From CAYHMW01 sp964357925 (GTDB taxonomy: Bacteria; Patescibacteriota; Microgenomatia; UBA8517): a stretch of 64,000 nt of DNA. This document shows positions 9,546 through 17,682 of this stretch, piece after piece. The notes beneath the pieces were generated by a model that was not told where the DNA came from, ran no database searches, and saw nothing but the letters and a program-made list of their open reading frames with translations. The stretch covers positions 1 through 64,000 of the forward strand of contig CAYHMW010000001.1 of NCBI GenBank assembly GCA_964357925.1, given 5' to 3'. A program made the position numbers and the translations under genes. The stretch's first letter is position 1; the number at the start of each line of letters is the position of its first letter.

Positions 9546-9705
9546 TGCGTTTCTTCCTATTCCTTTGGTCAATTTCCATCAGCAAAGCAAAGAATTTAAC
9601 CAGCCGGCTTTTGTATACCACTGCATCGTCGTCTGACGGCCGTTTCCCGTATGTTTGTTCAAGAAAAGCCCTTGTTTTTTCATTTACACCAATTGGATTA
9701 GACAT
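9526..9705 (-). CDS. 59-residue protein in the mobile-element operon
   Basis: Not recognised. A complete short frame beginning MSNPIGVNEKTRAFLEQ and ending in a basic stretch (QRNRKKRNEAKNN). It fills the space between two operon genes in the same direction and its 3' end overlaps the next gene and carries that gene's ribosome-binding sequence. Its own ribosome-binding site is weak. The charged, helical make-up would suit a small regulator or accessory factor, but that is a guess. Confidence 0.5.
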   Translation of the reverse strand: MSNPIGVNEKTRAFLEQTYGKRPSDDDAVVYKSRLVKFFALLMEIDQRNRKKRNEAKNN

Positions 9706-9761
9706 ACCTGAAGTCTATTGGTCGAAGGGTTAGCTGAAGATGGATTGCAGTTAGTTTGCTG

Positions 9762-10814
9762 TTAGCTAACTATGTATTTAGGGTTTACTCTGACCGTAGA
9801 CTTGGTGTAAACCAGAAGGTCATTTACTCCTGTTTTTTGAGCAACAGTTTTAGAAAATCCATCGCAAGCCGGATAAAATCGCTTTTTGTTTTCCTTTAAT
9901 AAGTCTGTATCTGTTATGTCCTCAATCTCTTCCAAAACTTCGTCCCAAGACCACTCTTTGTCCAGTCGGCCCTTTTTACTAAAAAGTAGCTCAACCAATT
10001 TTGCTCTGAAGCTATCCTGTTTAAAGTTAAGACTTATGCCCTTAACCTTCAGAGTTTTCGTTGCATTGTCATACCCCAAATCTAGTTTTTTAAAAATAGA
10101 AGTCTTTTTGTTTAATTTGATACTTTTCAGTGTATCCTCATATCTTTTTTTGAAGTCTGAGTTGGTATTGGTCTTTTTTCGTATCTCGCTAATTATCCCA
10201 TCATATTTTTCTTTCGTTGAACTTGGCGGTTTTATATCAGATTTTCGCAGACTTAATTCTTTTAAATATGTTTCTTTTTGATTGATGAAATTTGAAATAT
10301 CTGTTTGAGCTTGAAGATCCACCTTGGCCAGTTGACCAACTCGAGTTGCTTCCGAATATAGTGGATTATCGTTTATATATGACTGTGCTTGGGCAAATGC
10401 TTTTCTTCTTATATCAATCTGCTCATCAACCTCGGCTATCTTAGAGTAAAGAATTTGTATTCGGCCGGGGGGTATTTTCCCTGTAAATTTTTGATACTCG
10501 GACTCGTGCTGAATTTTTAAATAATAACCATCAAAAGCTGGCAAAATCTTTAAGTGCCAACGGCCCCTGTCAGACTCTTTGCGCTCGGAAAATTCTTTAT
10601 ATGAAGAATTTATTCCAGCAGGAACTTCAACTACCGATAAAACTTTCTCGTCCCTTTCAAGTTTTGTGAAGATTTGAACTAGTTCAATATCTTTATACTT
10701 TCGGTTTAATTCATAATTTTGATGAATAAGGACTGGCTGCTCTGAAGGTGTGATAGTCAAGCCTTCTTCAATACGACTTAAAAGAAAATACAATTTTTGC
10801 CTTGCGTTCATCAT
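9762..10814 (-). CDS. Coiled-coil protein of unknown function, first gene of the mobile-element operon
   Basis: Not recognised. About 350 residues: an N-terminal region with mixed alpha/beta character, a lysine/glutamate-rich helical middle (about residues 125-230) that looks coiled-coil, and a C-terminal part (around SFRAKLVELLFSKKGRLDKEWSWDEVLEEI) that resembles a winged helix. Two ATGs stand in tandem at the start. It leads the minus-strand operon, so a regulatory role for the whole element is plausible but unproven. Confidence 0.6.
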   Translation of the reverse strand: MMNARQKLYFLLSRIEEGLTITPSEQPVLIHQNYELNRKYKDIELVQIFTKLERDEKVLSVVEVPAGINSSYKEFSERKESDRGRWHLKILPAFDGYYLKIQHESEYQKFTGKIPPGRIQILYSKIAEVDEQIDIRRKAFAQAQSYINDNPLYSEATRVGQLAKVDLQAQTDISNFINQKETYLKELSLRKSDIKPPSSTKEKYDGIISEIRKKTNTNSDFKKRYEDTLKSIKLNKKTSIFKKLDLGYDNATKTLKVKGISLNFKQDSFRAKLVELLFSKKGRLDKEWSWDEVLEEIEDITDTDLLKENKKRFYPACDGFSKTVAQKTGVNDLLVYTKSTVRVNPKYIVS

Positions 10815-10856
10815 TTTTTATTACATCTTTAACTTTAGTTATCGTATTTTATCAGC

Positions 10857-10924
10857 TTCTGGTAAAATGGCGTAGAAGCATCAATGAATAAATACAAAGA
10901 ACGACAACTAAATCTTTACCAGAA
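10857..10924. promoter_or_regulatory. Inverted repeat between divergent genes
   Basis: TTCTGGTAAA at 10857-10866 is repeated exactly in inverted orientation at 10915-10924, in the intergenic space between the operon starting at 10814 and the gene at 10950. A TGGTAAAAT extended -10-like element overlaps the left arm. It could be an operator for a regulator of the mobile element, or part of an end or origin structure. Confidence 0.35.
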
Positions 10925-10949
10925 AGGACAAGGGAGTCCCTCATAAAAG

Positions 10950-11636
10950 GTGAAGAAACTGATTAAAGTATTTTTAGTCCTACTTTTAGTAACAATTATG
11001 TCTTTTGGAGTTTATGCCTACAAACTTCGTTCTCTGGCGTATGAAGGCAACAATCTTTTTGAGCAACGCTGTTTACAAGTGAATCCTCACTTAATTGCTT
11101 ATAAAAATTCATTTCTTGTAATGGCCGATATGATTAACAATCCCAGCAACTATGAAGCAGGGAGCGGAGCTGGGGTGTTTGAAAATTATATAGCAGAAGC
11201 GAAGAACTACCTTGAAGCTGAGAATGAATGGTTAAGTACGCAATCTGCATATATAAACCGTTGGGATTTTCAGATATTTGAGCCGTGGTATATAAAACAG
11301 GCTGCCAACTACCAAATACAAATGTATGAGGGATACAGAGATGGCGCGAAGTATATGATAGAAATCTACAATGCAGATGGTGCAACTGAAGAACTTTGGA
11401 ATAAAATGGATGAAGCAAAAGCCAAAAGAGATAGATACTCAGATTTATATTTTAAGTTTGGAAATGAAGCAACAGAGATATTTGATTTGAGAAAGTTCTT
11501 GGCTATTGTCCCAGCTCCTGAAGGATGCACAGAGGAAAATATGACCATACCAAATACTTCTGACTCTATTGATTGGGGCGAAAGTGATGAACCTACGCCG
11601 GCTCCTGTAATCTCAAATCCTGATTTGGTTTCGTAG
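10950..11636 (+). CDS. Exported or membrane-anchored protein of unknown function
   Basis: Not recognised. 228 residues starting with GTG; a basic N-terminus and a hydrophobic run (VFLVLLLVTIMSFGVYAY) form a signal anchor, with no lipobox Cys at the right place. The rest is rich in aromatic residues and helical, ending in an acidic, proline-rich tail (DEPTPAPVIS). It lies just left of the Panacea gene, separated by a promoter-like sequence, so it is probably its own unit. Confidence 0.6.
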   Translation: MKKLIKVFLVLLLVTIMSFGVYAYKLRSLAYEGNNLFEQRCLQVNPHLIAYKNSFLVMADMINNPSNYEAGSGAGVFENYIAEAKNYLEAENEWLSTQSAYINRWDFQIFEPWYIKQAANYQIQMYEGYRDGAKYMIEIYNADGATEELWNKMDEAKAKRDRYSDLYFKFGNEATEIFDLRKFLAIVPAPEGCTEENMTIPNTSDSIDWGESDEPTPAPVISNPDLVS

Positions 11637-11666
11637 TTTAGGTTGATAATTATGTATAATAAAAAT

Positions 11667-12233
11667 ATGAGAGCAAATAAAAAGAAATTGAAGAGTTTGA
11701 TTTTGTATATTTTGAGTAATTACAGTAATTCAGAGCTTACCGTTACTAAACTTCAAAAGCTCTTATATTACTGTGATTTTGATTACTACCACAAACATAA
11801 TAAGTCTATCAGTGGATATACCTATTTCAAAAATCATTATGGTCCTACGGTTAAGGATTTACCGTCTATTGTTAAAGATTTGGCAGACGAAGGGCTAATC
11901 AAGGTTCTGGAAAGTCAGAATTACTACGGCTCTCCTCAAACAAATTTCGCCTTAATAAAAATGTCAGAGGGAATAGAAAAAGAGTTCTCAGATTCTGAGC
12001 GGTTAGTGATTGATGAGGTAAACCAAGCATACCGAGGTTTAAGTCCGAGCGAGATTAGCACATTATCTCACCGAGATCCGCCCTATGTTGTAGCAGAAGA
12101 ACAAGGAGCAATAGATTATGAAAATGTTAATTATAGAGATGAAGGAGCGAAAGAAGATCAGCAACTAGATGAAGAAGCGCAGACTTACTTTGAAGAGGCT
12201 GAATTTGACAAACTCTTCTCTGCTCTCCAATAA
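11667..12233 (+). CDS. Panacea-domain (SocA/DUF4065-like) antitoxin
   Basis: Probable antitoxin of a PanAT-type toxin-antitoxin pair. The Panacea domain shows as LTVTKLQKLLYYCDFDYY near the start, then GYTYFKNHYGPTVKDL, and a C-terminal SPSEISTLSHRDPPY segment, all characteristic of SocA/DUF4065 proteins. The start is placed at the ATG at 11667: a TATAAT box at 11655-11660 would put transcription at this very base, giving a leaderless message, and the domain begins soon after. Two upstream in-frame starts (11643, 11652) overlap that box. The gene is followed after 15 bases by a RelE-like protein, the arrangement expected of a toxin partner. An acidic tail of about 40 residues may contact the toxin. 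Confidence 0.8.
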   Translation: MRANKKKLKSLILYILSNYSNSELTVTKLQKLLYYCDFDYYHKHNKSISGYTYFKNHYGPTVKDLPSIVKDLADEGLIKVLESQNYYGSPQTNFALIKMSEGIEKEFSDSERLVIDEVNQAYRGLSPSEISTLSHRDPPYVVAEEQGAIDYENVNYRDEGAKEDQQLDEEAQTYFEEAEFDKLFSALQ

Positions 12234-12248
12234 GTTATAAACTTACAG

Positions 12249-12617
12249 ATGGAATTAAATGATACGGGTTTTGATTTGATTAAAAAAGATTTGAAGCGGT
12301 TAAGAAAATGCCGCTCAATGAAGGCCGACTTAGAAAACTATTTCAAAATACACAATGATAGCTGGACTAAATATAGTAATCTTTCCTGTATTATTGCGGC
12401 AGGGAAGAACTATGTTGTTTGTAAAGACAGGGTGGGTATCAAAAATCCCAAACTATCTCCTTCTGAGGGAGGAAGGTTGTGGTTTGTAATAGACAAGACT
12501 ACTGGCAAGTATTACAGGTGTCTTTTGTATATTGCCAAAGAAGAGCCAAGCTATCCTAAAAGTGTATGTTTTGAAATCGTCAACTCAGTAGTTAATAGTT
12601 TGTTCTCAGGTAATTAG
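12249..12617 (+). CDS. RelE-like toxin candidate paired with Panacea antitoxin
   Basis: Short basic protein of 122 residues with a RelE/HigB-type layout: an N-terminal FDLIKKDLKRLRKCRSMKAD helix pair, a middle strand region, then GRLWFVIDKTTGKYYRCLLYIAKEE, which corresponds to the typical RelE strand pair ending in a YAK-type motif. RelE toxins cut mRNA in the ribosome. The clear catalytic residues cannot be assigned by eye. Fifteen bases separate it from the Panacea antitoxin gene, in keeping with PanAT operons, in which Panacea antitoxins pair with many unrelated toxins. No other gene in the unit could be the toxin. Confidence 0.62.
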   Translation: MELNDTGFDLIKKDLKRLRKCRSMKADLENYFKIHNDSWTKYSNLSCIIAAGKNYVVCKDRVGIKNPKLSPSEGGRLWFVIDKTTGKYYRCLLYIAKEEPSYPKSVCFEIVNSVVNSLFSGN

Positions 12618-12714
12618 GTAAGCCGTAGTCTGGCGGTTGCTTTAAAAGCATTTGTATCCCTACAATTTCAGTTTCAAGCTCTAATTCCTGGTTGCAGAAC
12701 AAGTCCTTTAGGGG

Positions 12715-12742
12715 GAGCACTTCGGTAAGCTCAGTGCAAGCC
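12715..12742 (+). repeat. Hairpin repeat, left copy beside GIY-YIG gene
   Basis: A 28-base element that ends at the start codon of the GIY-YIG gene. Arms GCACT (12717-12721) and AGTGC (12733-12737) can pair; GAGC and GCTC inside it give an alternative stem. It matches a second copy at 13067-13094 in the same orientation at most positions, with paired changes that keep the stem. Confidence 0.7.
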
Positions 12743-13057
12743 ATGAACATTAATAAAATGTGGTATGTCTACATCCTTCTTTGCAATCAGGAAACTTTTT
12801 ATGTTGGAATTACACCTGATATTGTTAATCGATTTAGACAACATAAATTGGGAAGGTCGTTTTTTACAAAAAAGTTTTCTGATTTAAGACTTGTATATTG
12901 TGAACGATACGAGACGAAAAATGATGCAGTGTTAAGGGAAAAGCAAATAAAAGGTTGGTCAAGAGCAAAGAAGCAAATACTGGTAGATGGTAAACTTGGT
13001 ATAAATAACTGTACTGAGTTTGCTGAAGCTCTCTTGGTTAGAGAGAACCTATTGTGA
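12743..13057 (+). CDS. GIY-YIG endonuclease (UvrC-like single-domain)
   Basis: Small single-domain nuclease. After MNINKM the sequence reads WYVYILLCNQETFYVGIT, the GIY-YIG core, followed by the expected Arg (NRFRQHK) and a glutamate-bearing REKQIKGWSRAKK segment. Stand-alone proteins of this class are very common in Patescibacteria and several other phyla, with unknown roles. Start chosen at the ATG at 12743 (second ATG at 12758 is also possible), since the frame upstream runs through the repeat. It stands alone between two copies of a hairpin repeat, which suggests that repeat and nuclease form a unit. Confidence 0.87.
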   Translation: MNINKMWYVYILLCNQETFYVGITPDIVNRFRQHKLGRSFFTKKFSDLRLVYCERYETKNDAVLREKQIKGWSRAKKQILVDGKLGINNCTEFAEALLVRENLL

Positions 13058-13066
13058 GTTTACTCT

Positions 13067-13094
13067 GAGCATTTCGGCGAGCTCAATGCGAGTT
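13067..13094 (+). repeat. Hairpin repeat, right copy beside GIY-YIG gene
   Basis: Second copy of the element at 12715-12742, starting 9 bases after the nuclease stop. Arms GCATT (13069-13073) and AATGC (13085-13089) replace GCACT/AGTGC of the left copy: both arms changed together so the stem is preserved, and the arm-to-arm distance is identical (21 bases overall). Confidence 0.7.
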
Positions 13095-13147
13095 GAAATA
13101 GCTGAAGAGAATCCTACCGCCGGAGCAAAAATTTTTATCTCCAGTGC

Positions 13148-13176
13148 TTGACATCCTCTTTGTCTAGGAATAAAGT
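13148..13176 (+). promoter_or_regulatory. Sigma70-type promoter of the beta-helix gene
   Basis: TTGACA at 13148-13153, 17 bases, then TAAAGT at 13171-13176. The ATG of the beta-helix gene follows at 13189, so the leader is only a few bases long. Confidence 0.6.
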
Positions 13177-13188
13177 CCCTGTAGGAGT

Positions 13189-15894
13189 ATGAAGTTAAAA
13201 TTGTTTTTGGGTGTGTTTCTTCCTTTAATTCTTTTCTTCGCTTTTTCACCCCTAGCATTTGCCCAGACTCCACCAACTATCGGTGCAAATCTGGATGCTT
13301 ATGTTCCTCCAACCGGGAGTCAGTGTAATATCAACGTTCCCTCGCAGTATTCAACAATCCAAGCGGGAATTAATGCCGCAAATTGGGGTGACACCGTATG
13401 TGTTGGTCCTGGAACTTATAATGAAGATTTGCTGATTAACAAAACCATTAAGCTCTCTGGGAGTGGTGTGGCCAACTCCATTATTAAAGGTCAAAATCCG
13501 TGGTGGCCGGGCGCGGTGCGTGTAACGGCCACGGAAGTTATAGTAGAAGGATTTCTCATTCGTGGTACTGGGATTAGTAATGCAATTGAGATAGACGTTA
13601 ATAATCCTACTCCTAATACAATCATACGCTACAACTGGATTGTGGCGGGAAACGGAGGGATAGCTCTATATGTAGGACGTTCTCAAAATTTAATTCAAAA
13701 CAATATATTGGAAGGTAATAACTCCCCATACGCAGCTAGAGCTTTTGGAGGTATGAGCTTTCTTAACAATACGTTTATAGGAACAGTTAATCCATACGGA
13801 GCTGCGGATACTGGAATATATCTTGTGATCGTAGAAGGCGGAAATTTAATTAAACAAAACATTTTTAATCCAACAAGCGGTCCAGATGCATTATTGGTTG
13901 GTGCGAATAATAGTGTGATTACTGAAAATAATTTCCATGGTGATAACACCCCCATAAAAGTTGCCGGTTATCCAGGCAATAATGCCCAGAATAATTGGTG
14001 GGGGGATACTGATCCATCAGACAATGTTGGTGCAGGCACTGATTACAGTAATTACGCTTTGACTCCTTTTCCAGAGTATCCATACAATCAACCTCCAATA
14101 ATAAGAAGGCTTTATAGTGGAACAGTTGCTGTAGGGGGAACTTATACAACCTCAAGCTATTTCCTCGACGTTGGCTCTTCATCTTGGACAGCAACGGTAG
14201 ATTATGGCGACGGATCAGGGATTCAACCCTTTGCTCTTTCAGGTAAAGACTTCTCGCTGAGCCATGTCTATCAGAATATAGGTACATACACTGTTACGGT
14301 ATCAGTCACCGATGATCAAAACGCAATTGGTACTGAAACTGCAACTATAACAGTAAATAGTTCCGGAATAACAGTTGGCGCAAATCTTAATGCCTATGTG
14401 CCACCTGCCGGAAGTCAGTGCAACATTAACGTCCCATCACAATACTCCACAATTCAAGCAGGAGTTAACGCCGCTTCAGCCGGTAATACTGTTTGTGTAG
14501 GCGCGGGGACCTATAACGAAGATGTTGTGATCAGCAAACCCCTACGACTCTCAGGGAGCGGAGTTTCCAAATCAGTGATCAAGGGCCTGCCTGGTTGGCC
14601 CGGTCCAATACTTATTTCAGCAAGCAACGTTATCGTTGAAGGATTCCTTATTCATGGATCTGACTATTACGATGTGGTACAACTTAGCGAACATGATTCG
14701 GATATTACTTTACGATATAACTGGATGGTTTCAGGAGATAGAGGGGATGTTATCTTTACTGGTGGAGCTCAGAATAATATATTGGTTCAAAATAACATAA
14801 TGGAAGGCAATAACTCACATCACATTGCTTACGTATCGCCTTCAAATAAAGTTGATTTTCTTAACAATACATTCATCGGAACTGTCAATAATTTAGGTGG
14901 AGACACCGGAATAGTAGCTGACAATAGAACCTCTAATGGTTCCTTTAAGCAAAACGTCGTTAATATAACAGGAACTATGCGTGGGTTGGTCAGCACTAAT
15001 GTTAATAGTATGGTTAATGAAAATAATTTTAATAGCAATACCCTCATTAAAGTTTTTGGTACTTTGGGGCCGCTAATTATTAACGCTGAAAATAACTGGT
15101 GGGGAGATACTAATCCATCAGATAATGTTACAAGCATCGTTGATTACACCCCTTTTACCTTGAGTCCATTCCCTGAATATTCAATTAACCAAGCTCCAGT
15201 AGTAGGAACAATTACAGCTCCGACAACCCCTATACAGGTGAATACGTCTGTAACCGCCTCTGCCAACTTTACTGATCTAAACACCTTGGATACCCACACG
15301 GCTTCTTGGAACTGGGGAGACGGAATTGTGACTCCAGGTACTGTGACAGAATCTAGTGGTTCAGTTTCTGATAGTCACACGTATACTGCGGCGGGGGTAT
15401 ACACAATCACGCTCACTGTCACTGACAATAGTGGAGCTATTGGAACTTCAATATTTCAGTATGTGTCAGTGTATAATCCAACACCCCAAGGACTCTTTAC
15501 TGGGAACAGAATCTTTTCCTCTTCTGCTGGAGCCTACCCCCAAAATCCCAACTTAACAGGACAAGTACAATTTGGGGTGACCAGCAAGTATCAAGACACT
15601 TTACTTATCGGTAAGGTGAGTATGAACTTTAGGGCAGCAAATCTTGAATTTGATTCAACTTCACTCACGGTTTTGGTTGTTTCAGATGGTCAGGCAACTC
15701 TCCGTGGTACAGGAACTATCAATGGAACTGGTAATTACAATCTCCTTGTTACCGGACTAGATGGAACCCAAGACGCAATCAGATTCCAAATCAAGGACCA
15801 GTCAGGAACAGTAGTAATCTATGACTCGCAACCTGGAGCTCCTGATACAGATACTCCTACTACTTCTGCAATTGGACAAATAATTATTCACTAA
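13189..15894 (+). CDS. Secreted protein with two right-handed beta-helix units and PKD domains
   Basis: Large surface or secreted protein of 901 residues. The N-terminus is a signal peptide ending SPLAFAQ. Two long units follow, each opening with GANL(D/N)AYVPP and the shared stretch CNINVPSQYSTIQAG, continuing as a right-handed beta-helix with repeated NN, N(N/I)I and G-N motifs, and closing with ENNWWGDT. Each unit is followed by a PKD-type domain (DYGDGSG...YTVTVSVTDD near residue 340-395; NWGDG...YTITLTVTDNSGAIG near 700-750). The C-terminal 140 residues form another beta domain. The two units are about 400 residues each and are clear internal duplicates. Likely role is binding or cleaving a polysaccharide or adhering to a host; no catalytic residues can be named. 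Confidence 0.85.
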   Translation: MKLKLFLGVFLPLILFFAFSPLAFAQTPPTIGANLDAYVPPTGSQCNINVPSQYSTIQAGINAANWGDTVCVGPGTYNEDLLINKTIKLSGSGVANSIIKGQNPWWPGAVRVTATEVIVEGFLIRGTGISNAIEIDVNNPTPNTIIRYNWIVAGNGGIALYVGRSQNLIQNNILEGNNSPYAARAFGGMSFLNNTFIGTVNPYGAADTGIYLVIVEGGNLIKQNIFNPTSGPDALLVGANNSVITENNFHGDNTPIKVAGYPGNNAQNNWWGDTDPSDNVGAGTDYSNYALTPFPEYPYNQPPIIRRLYSGTVAVGGTYTTSSYFLDVGSSSWTATVDYGDGSGIQPFALSGKDFSLSHVYQNIGTYTVTVSVTDDQNAIGTETATITVNSSGITVGANLNAYVPPAGSQCNINVPSQYSTIQAGVNAASAGNTVCVGAGTYNEDVVISKPLRLSGSGVSKSVIKGLPGWPGPILISASNVIVEGFLIHGSDYYDVVQLSEHDSDITLRYNWMVSGDRGDVIFTGGAQNNILVQNNIMEGNNSHHIAYVSPSNKVDFLNNTFIGTVNNLGGDTGIVADNRTSNGSFKQNVVNITGTMRGLVSTNVNSMVNENNFNSNTLIKVFGTLGPLIINAENNWWGDTNPSDNVTSIVDYTPFTLSPFPEYSINQAPVVGTITAPTTPIQVNTSVTASANFTDLNTLDTHTASWNWGDGIVTPGTVTESSGSVSDSHTYTAAGVYTITLTVTDNSGAIGTSIFQYVSVYNPTPQGLFTGNRIFSSSAGAYPQNPNLTGQVQFGVTSKYQDTLLIGKVSMNFRAANLEFDSTSLTVLVVSDGQATLRGTGTINGTGNYNLLVTGLDGTQDAIRFQIKDQSGTVVIYDSQPGAPDTDTPTTSAIGQIIIH

Positions 15895-16050
15895 GTCGGA
15901 TAAGGATTTTGAAGCCTCTGAATTTCGACTCACCTAGTTTTAATAACTTCAATTTCAATCGGATTGCTAAACACTTCGACAATCCTATTTAGTGCCTTTA
16001 TAATTACGTCAGAGCTGGGGAGCCAAAGGTCAGTTGTCCGAACTATAATT

Positions 16051-16509
16051 ATGAGCATATTTGACCTAAATATCAGCAATTATTTATATCTTAATATTTT
16101 TGTAAGTGCAGGTTCTGGTTCTGTTTTGGGACAATTGCTTTTAGAGTACTTCAAAGGAAGAATCAAGAACAGAAATTTGATCACCAAAAGAAAAAATCTA
16201 GGTGCAAGTGAATTGGGTGAGAAAATAACCGAAATAATAAGCAGAAGAGAATCGCGCAATTGGCCTTGGAACCAAGATGAATATGATGAGTTAGTCCATA
16301 TTGCCAATCGTTTATATGTTTTGAGAAAGGAAGACATATCAAAAAAGTTAAGGACTTATATTGGGGACAGGGCAATACTGGGCTCACTTGAAGGAATAAC
16401 CAAAGAAAGTACTAGACTTGAGAGAGAGGAATTTATCCGTAGTATTAAAGAGAAAGCTATTGTTACCGAAAATAAGCTTCTAGAAGACGCCAAAGCGCTT
16501 ATGGGCTAA
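16051..16509 (+). CDS. Small protein of unknown function with N-terminal hydrophobic segment
   Basis: Not recognised. About 152 residues from the ATG at 16051; the frame is open to 15964, so a longer form starting at TTG is possible. A weakly hydrophobic N-terminus (YLYLNIFVSAGSGSVLGQLLLEYF) is followed by a basic loop and a charged helical region with an NWPWNQDEYDELVHIANRLY segment. Nothing around it suggests a role. Confidence 0.5.
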   Translation: MSIFDLNISNYLYLNIFVSAGSGSVLGQLLLEYFKGRIKNRNLITKRKNLGASELGEKITEIISRRESRNWPWNQDEYDELVHIANRLYVLRKEDISKKLRTYIGDRAILGSLEGITKESTRLEREEFIRSIKEKAIVTENKLLEDAKALMG

Positions 16510-16549
16510 AAGAATAGTTTTGATGTTGAATCACTTTTGAAACAATCAT

Positions 16550-16587
16550 TTGACAGTTGTAACACTTTTTGAGATAATTGTTACAAC
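16550..16587 (+). promoter_or_regulatory. fic promoter with a 9-bp inverted repeat bracketing the -10 box
   Basis: TTGACA at 16550-16555, 17 bases, GATAAT at 16573-16578. The sequence GTTGTAACA (16556-16564) is repeated exactly inverted as TGTTACAAC (16579-16587), so one arm follows the -35 box and the other lies between the -10 box and the start codon at 16588. A dimeric repressor bound here would block the promoter. Confidence 0.75.
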
Positions 16588-17682
16588 ATGTCAATTCTTA
16601 AACACAAATTTCCTCCAGATCTGAAAAACATATACGATGAATCCCTGGCAAATCAATTAGCCCAAACACAGGGTGCTATCACGGCTTTAAACCAGTTAAA
16701 TCACCTCTTGCCCAACCCCAATCTTCTAATGCGTCCAATTTTAGGGAAAGAAGCTGAGTCCAGCGCACAGCTTGAGGGCACACAGGCTTCGCTGGATGAT
16801 GCATACCAGATTGAGATTGGAGAACAAACTAGTGAAAAGAAAAATGATGCCTTGGAAATTCGCAACTATGAAAAGGCAATGTTAGAAACTCTAGAACTTG
16901 TGCGTAAACATGGTTTGAAAGAAATAATTATTAGACAGGCACAGAAGGTTTTAACAAAGGACGCAAGAGGCAAAAGTAAGAATCCAGGAGAATATAGAAA
17001 AGGTGACGTATGGATTGGAGACTTAGGGACTATGAAAGAAGAAGCCAGATATATTGCGCCTGATGCTAGTCATGTTCCAGTAATGGTTGGAGATTTGTTG
17101 GAATATCTAAAGACAAAAGATACAACAAACCCACTTATTAAGTGTGCCATTATGCATCATAGATTTGAGGCAGTACACCCTTTTGAAGATGGCAATGGAA
17201 GAACAGGTAGATTGTTAATTACTCTGTATCTTATTAACAAGGGAATGCTTAATATGCCGATTTTGTATCCTAGTGGTTATTTTGAAAAAAATAAAAAACA
17301 ATATATAAACAACTTATCTAACGTAGATGAAAACGAAGACTGGAAGCCTTGGATAATGTTTTTCTTGCGGGCCTTGGAAACACAAGCCAATTTAGCAAGT
17401 AAGTTGGGAGTAGAAATAAACGAATTGTTTAAATCATCTCGGGAGAAAATAGAAAAAGAAAGAGCAAGCCTGCAGCTAATCAGAGTATTTGAGTACACAT
17501 TTGTAAAACCGTATTTTACTGCACCAATGATTAGTGAAGACTTAAAAATTCACAGAGTTAGCTGTAACAGATACCTTAAGACCTTAGAAGAAAAAGGGCT
17601 GATTGAGTATGTTCGAAAAGCGGATAACGCTCATGTATATAGGAATAAAAATCTATTAGAGATTCTGAGAAAAGTTAATTAA
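16588..17682 (+). CDS. Fic-family protein with inhibitory motif and C-terminal winged helix
   Basis: Fic enzymes usually transfer AMP from ATP to a hydroxyl on a target protein. The catalytic motif HPFEDGNGRTGR is intact near residue 196, with the catalytic His. Near residue 56 is SAQLEG, matching the (S/T)xxxE(G/N) autoinhibitory motif on the N-terminal side, so this is a class II, self-inhibited Fic protein. The last 70 residues look like a winged helix (ISEDLKIHRVSCNRYLKTLEEKGLIEYV), a common fusion that may let the protein bind its own promoter. It is a single-gene unit with a well-formed promoter and a palindrome that would fit such autoregulation. Target unknown. Confidence 0.93.
   Translation: MSILKHKFPPDLKNIYDESLANQLAQTQGAITALNQLNHLLPNPNLLMRPILGKEAESSAQLEGTQASLDDAYQIEIGEQTSEKKNDALEIRNYEKAMLETLELVRKHGLKEIIIRQAQKVLTKDARGKSKNPGEYRKGDVWIGDLGTMKEEARYIAPDASHVPVMVGDLLEYLKTKDTTNPLIKCAIMHHRFEAVHPFEDGNGRTGRLLITLYLINKGMLNMPILYPSGYFEKNKKQYINNLSNVDENEDWKPWIMFFLRALETQANLASKLGVEINELFKSSREKIEKERASLQLIRVFEYTFVKPYFTAPMISEDLKIHRVSCNRYLKTLEEKGLIEYVRKADNAHVYRNKNLLEILRKVN

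Noticed and set aside
4395..10870. Attachment-site repeats for the serine recombinase, for example AGTAAAATAGG near 4420 and GGTAAAATGG near 10861.
   Set aside because: The match is short, AT-rich and imperfect, and one copy lies within the coding or promoter region; not enough to name an att site.
16044..16049. TATAAT as promoter for the gene at 16051.
   Set aside because: The start codon is only 2 bases after the box, so transcription would begin inside the gene.
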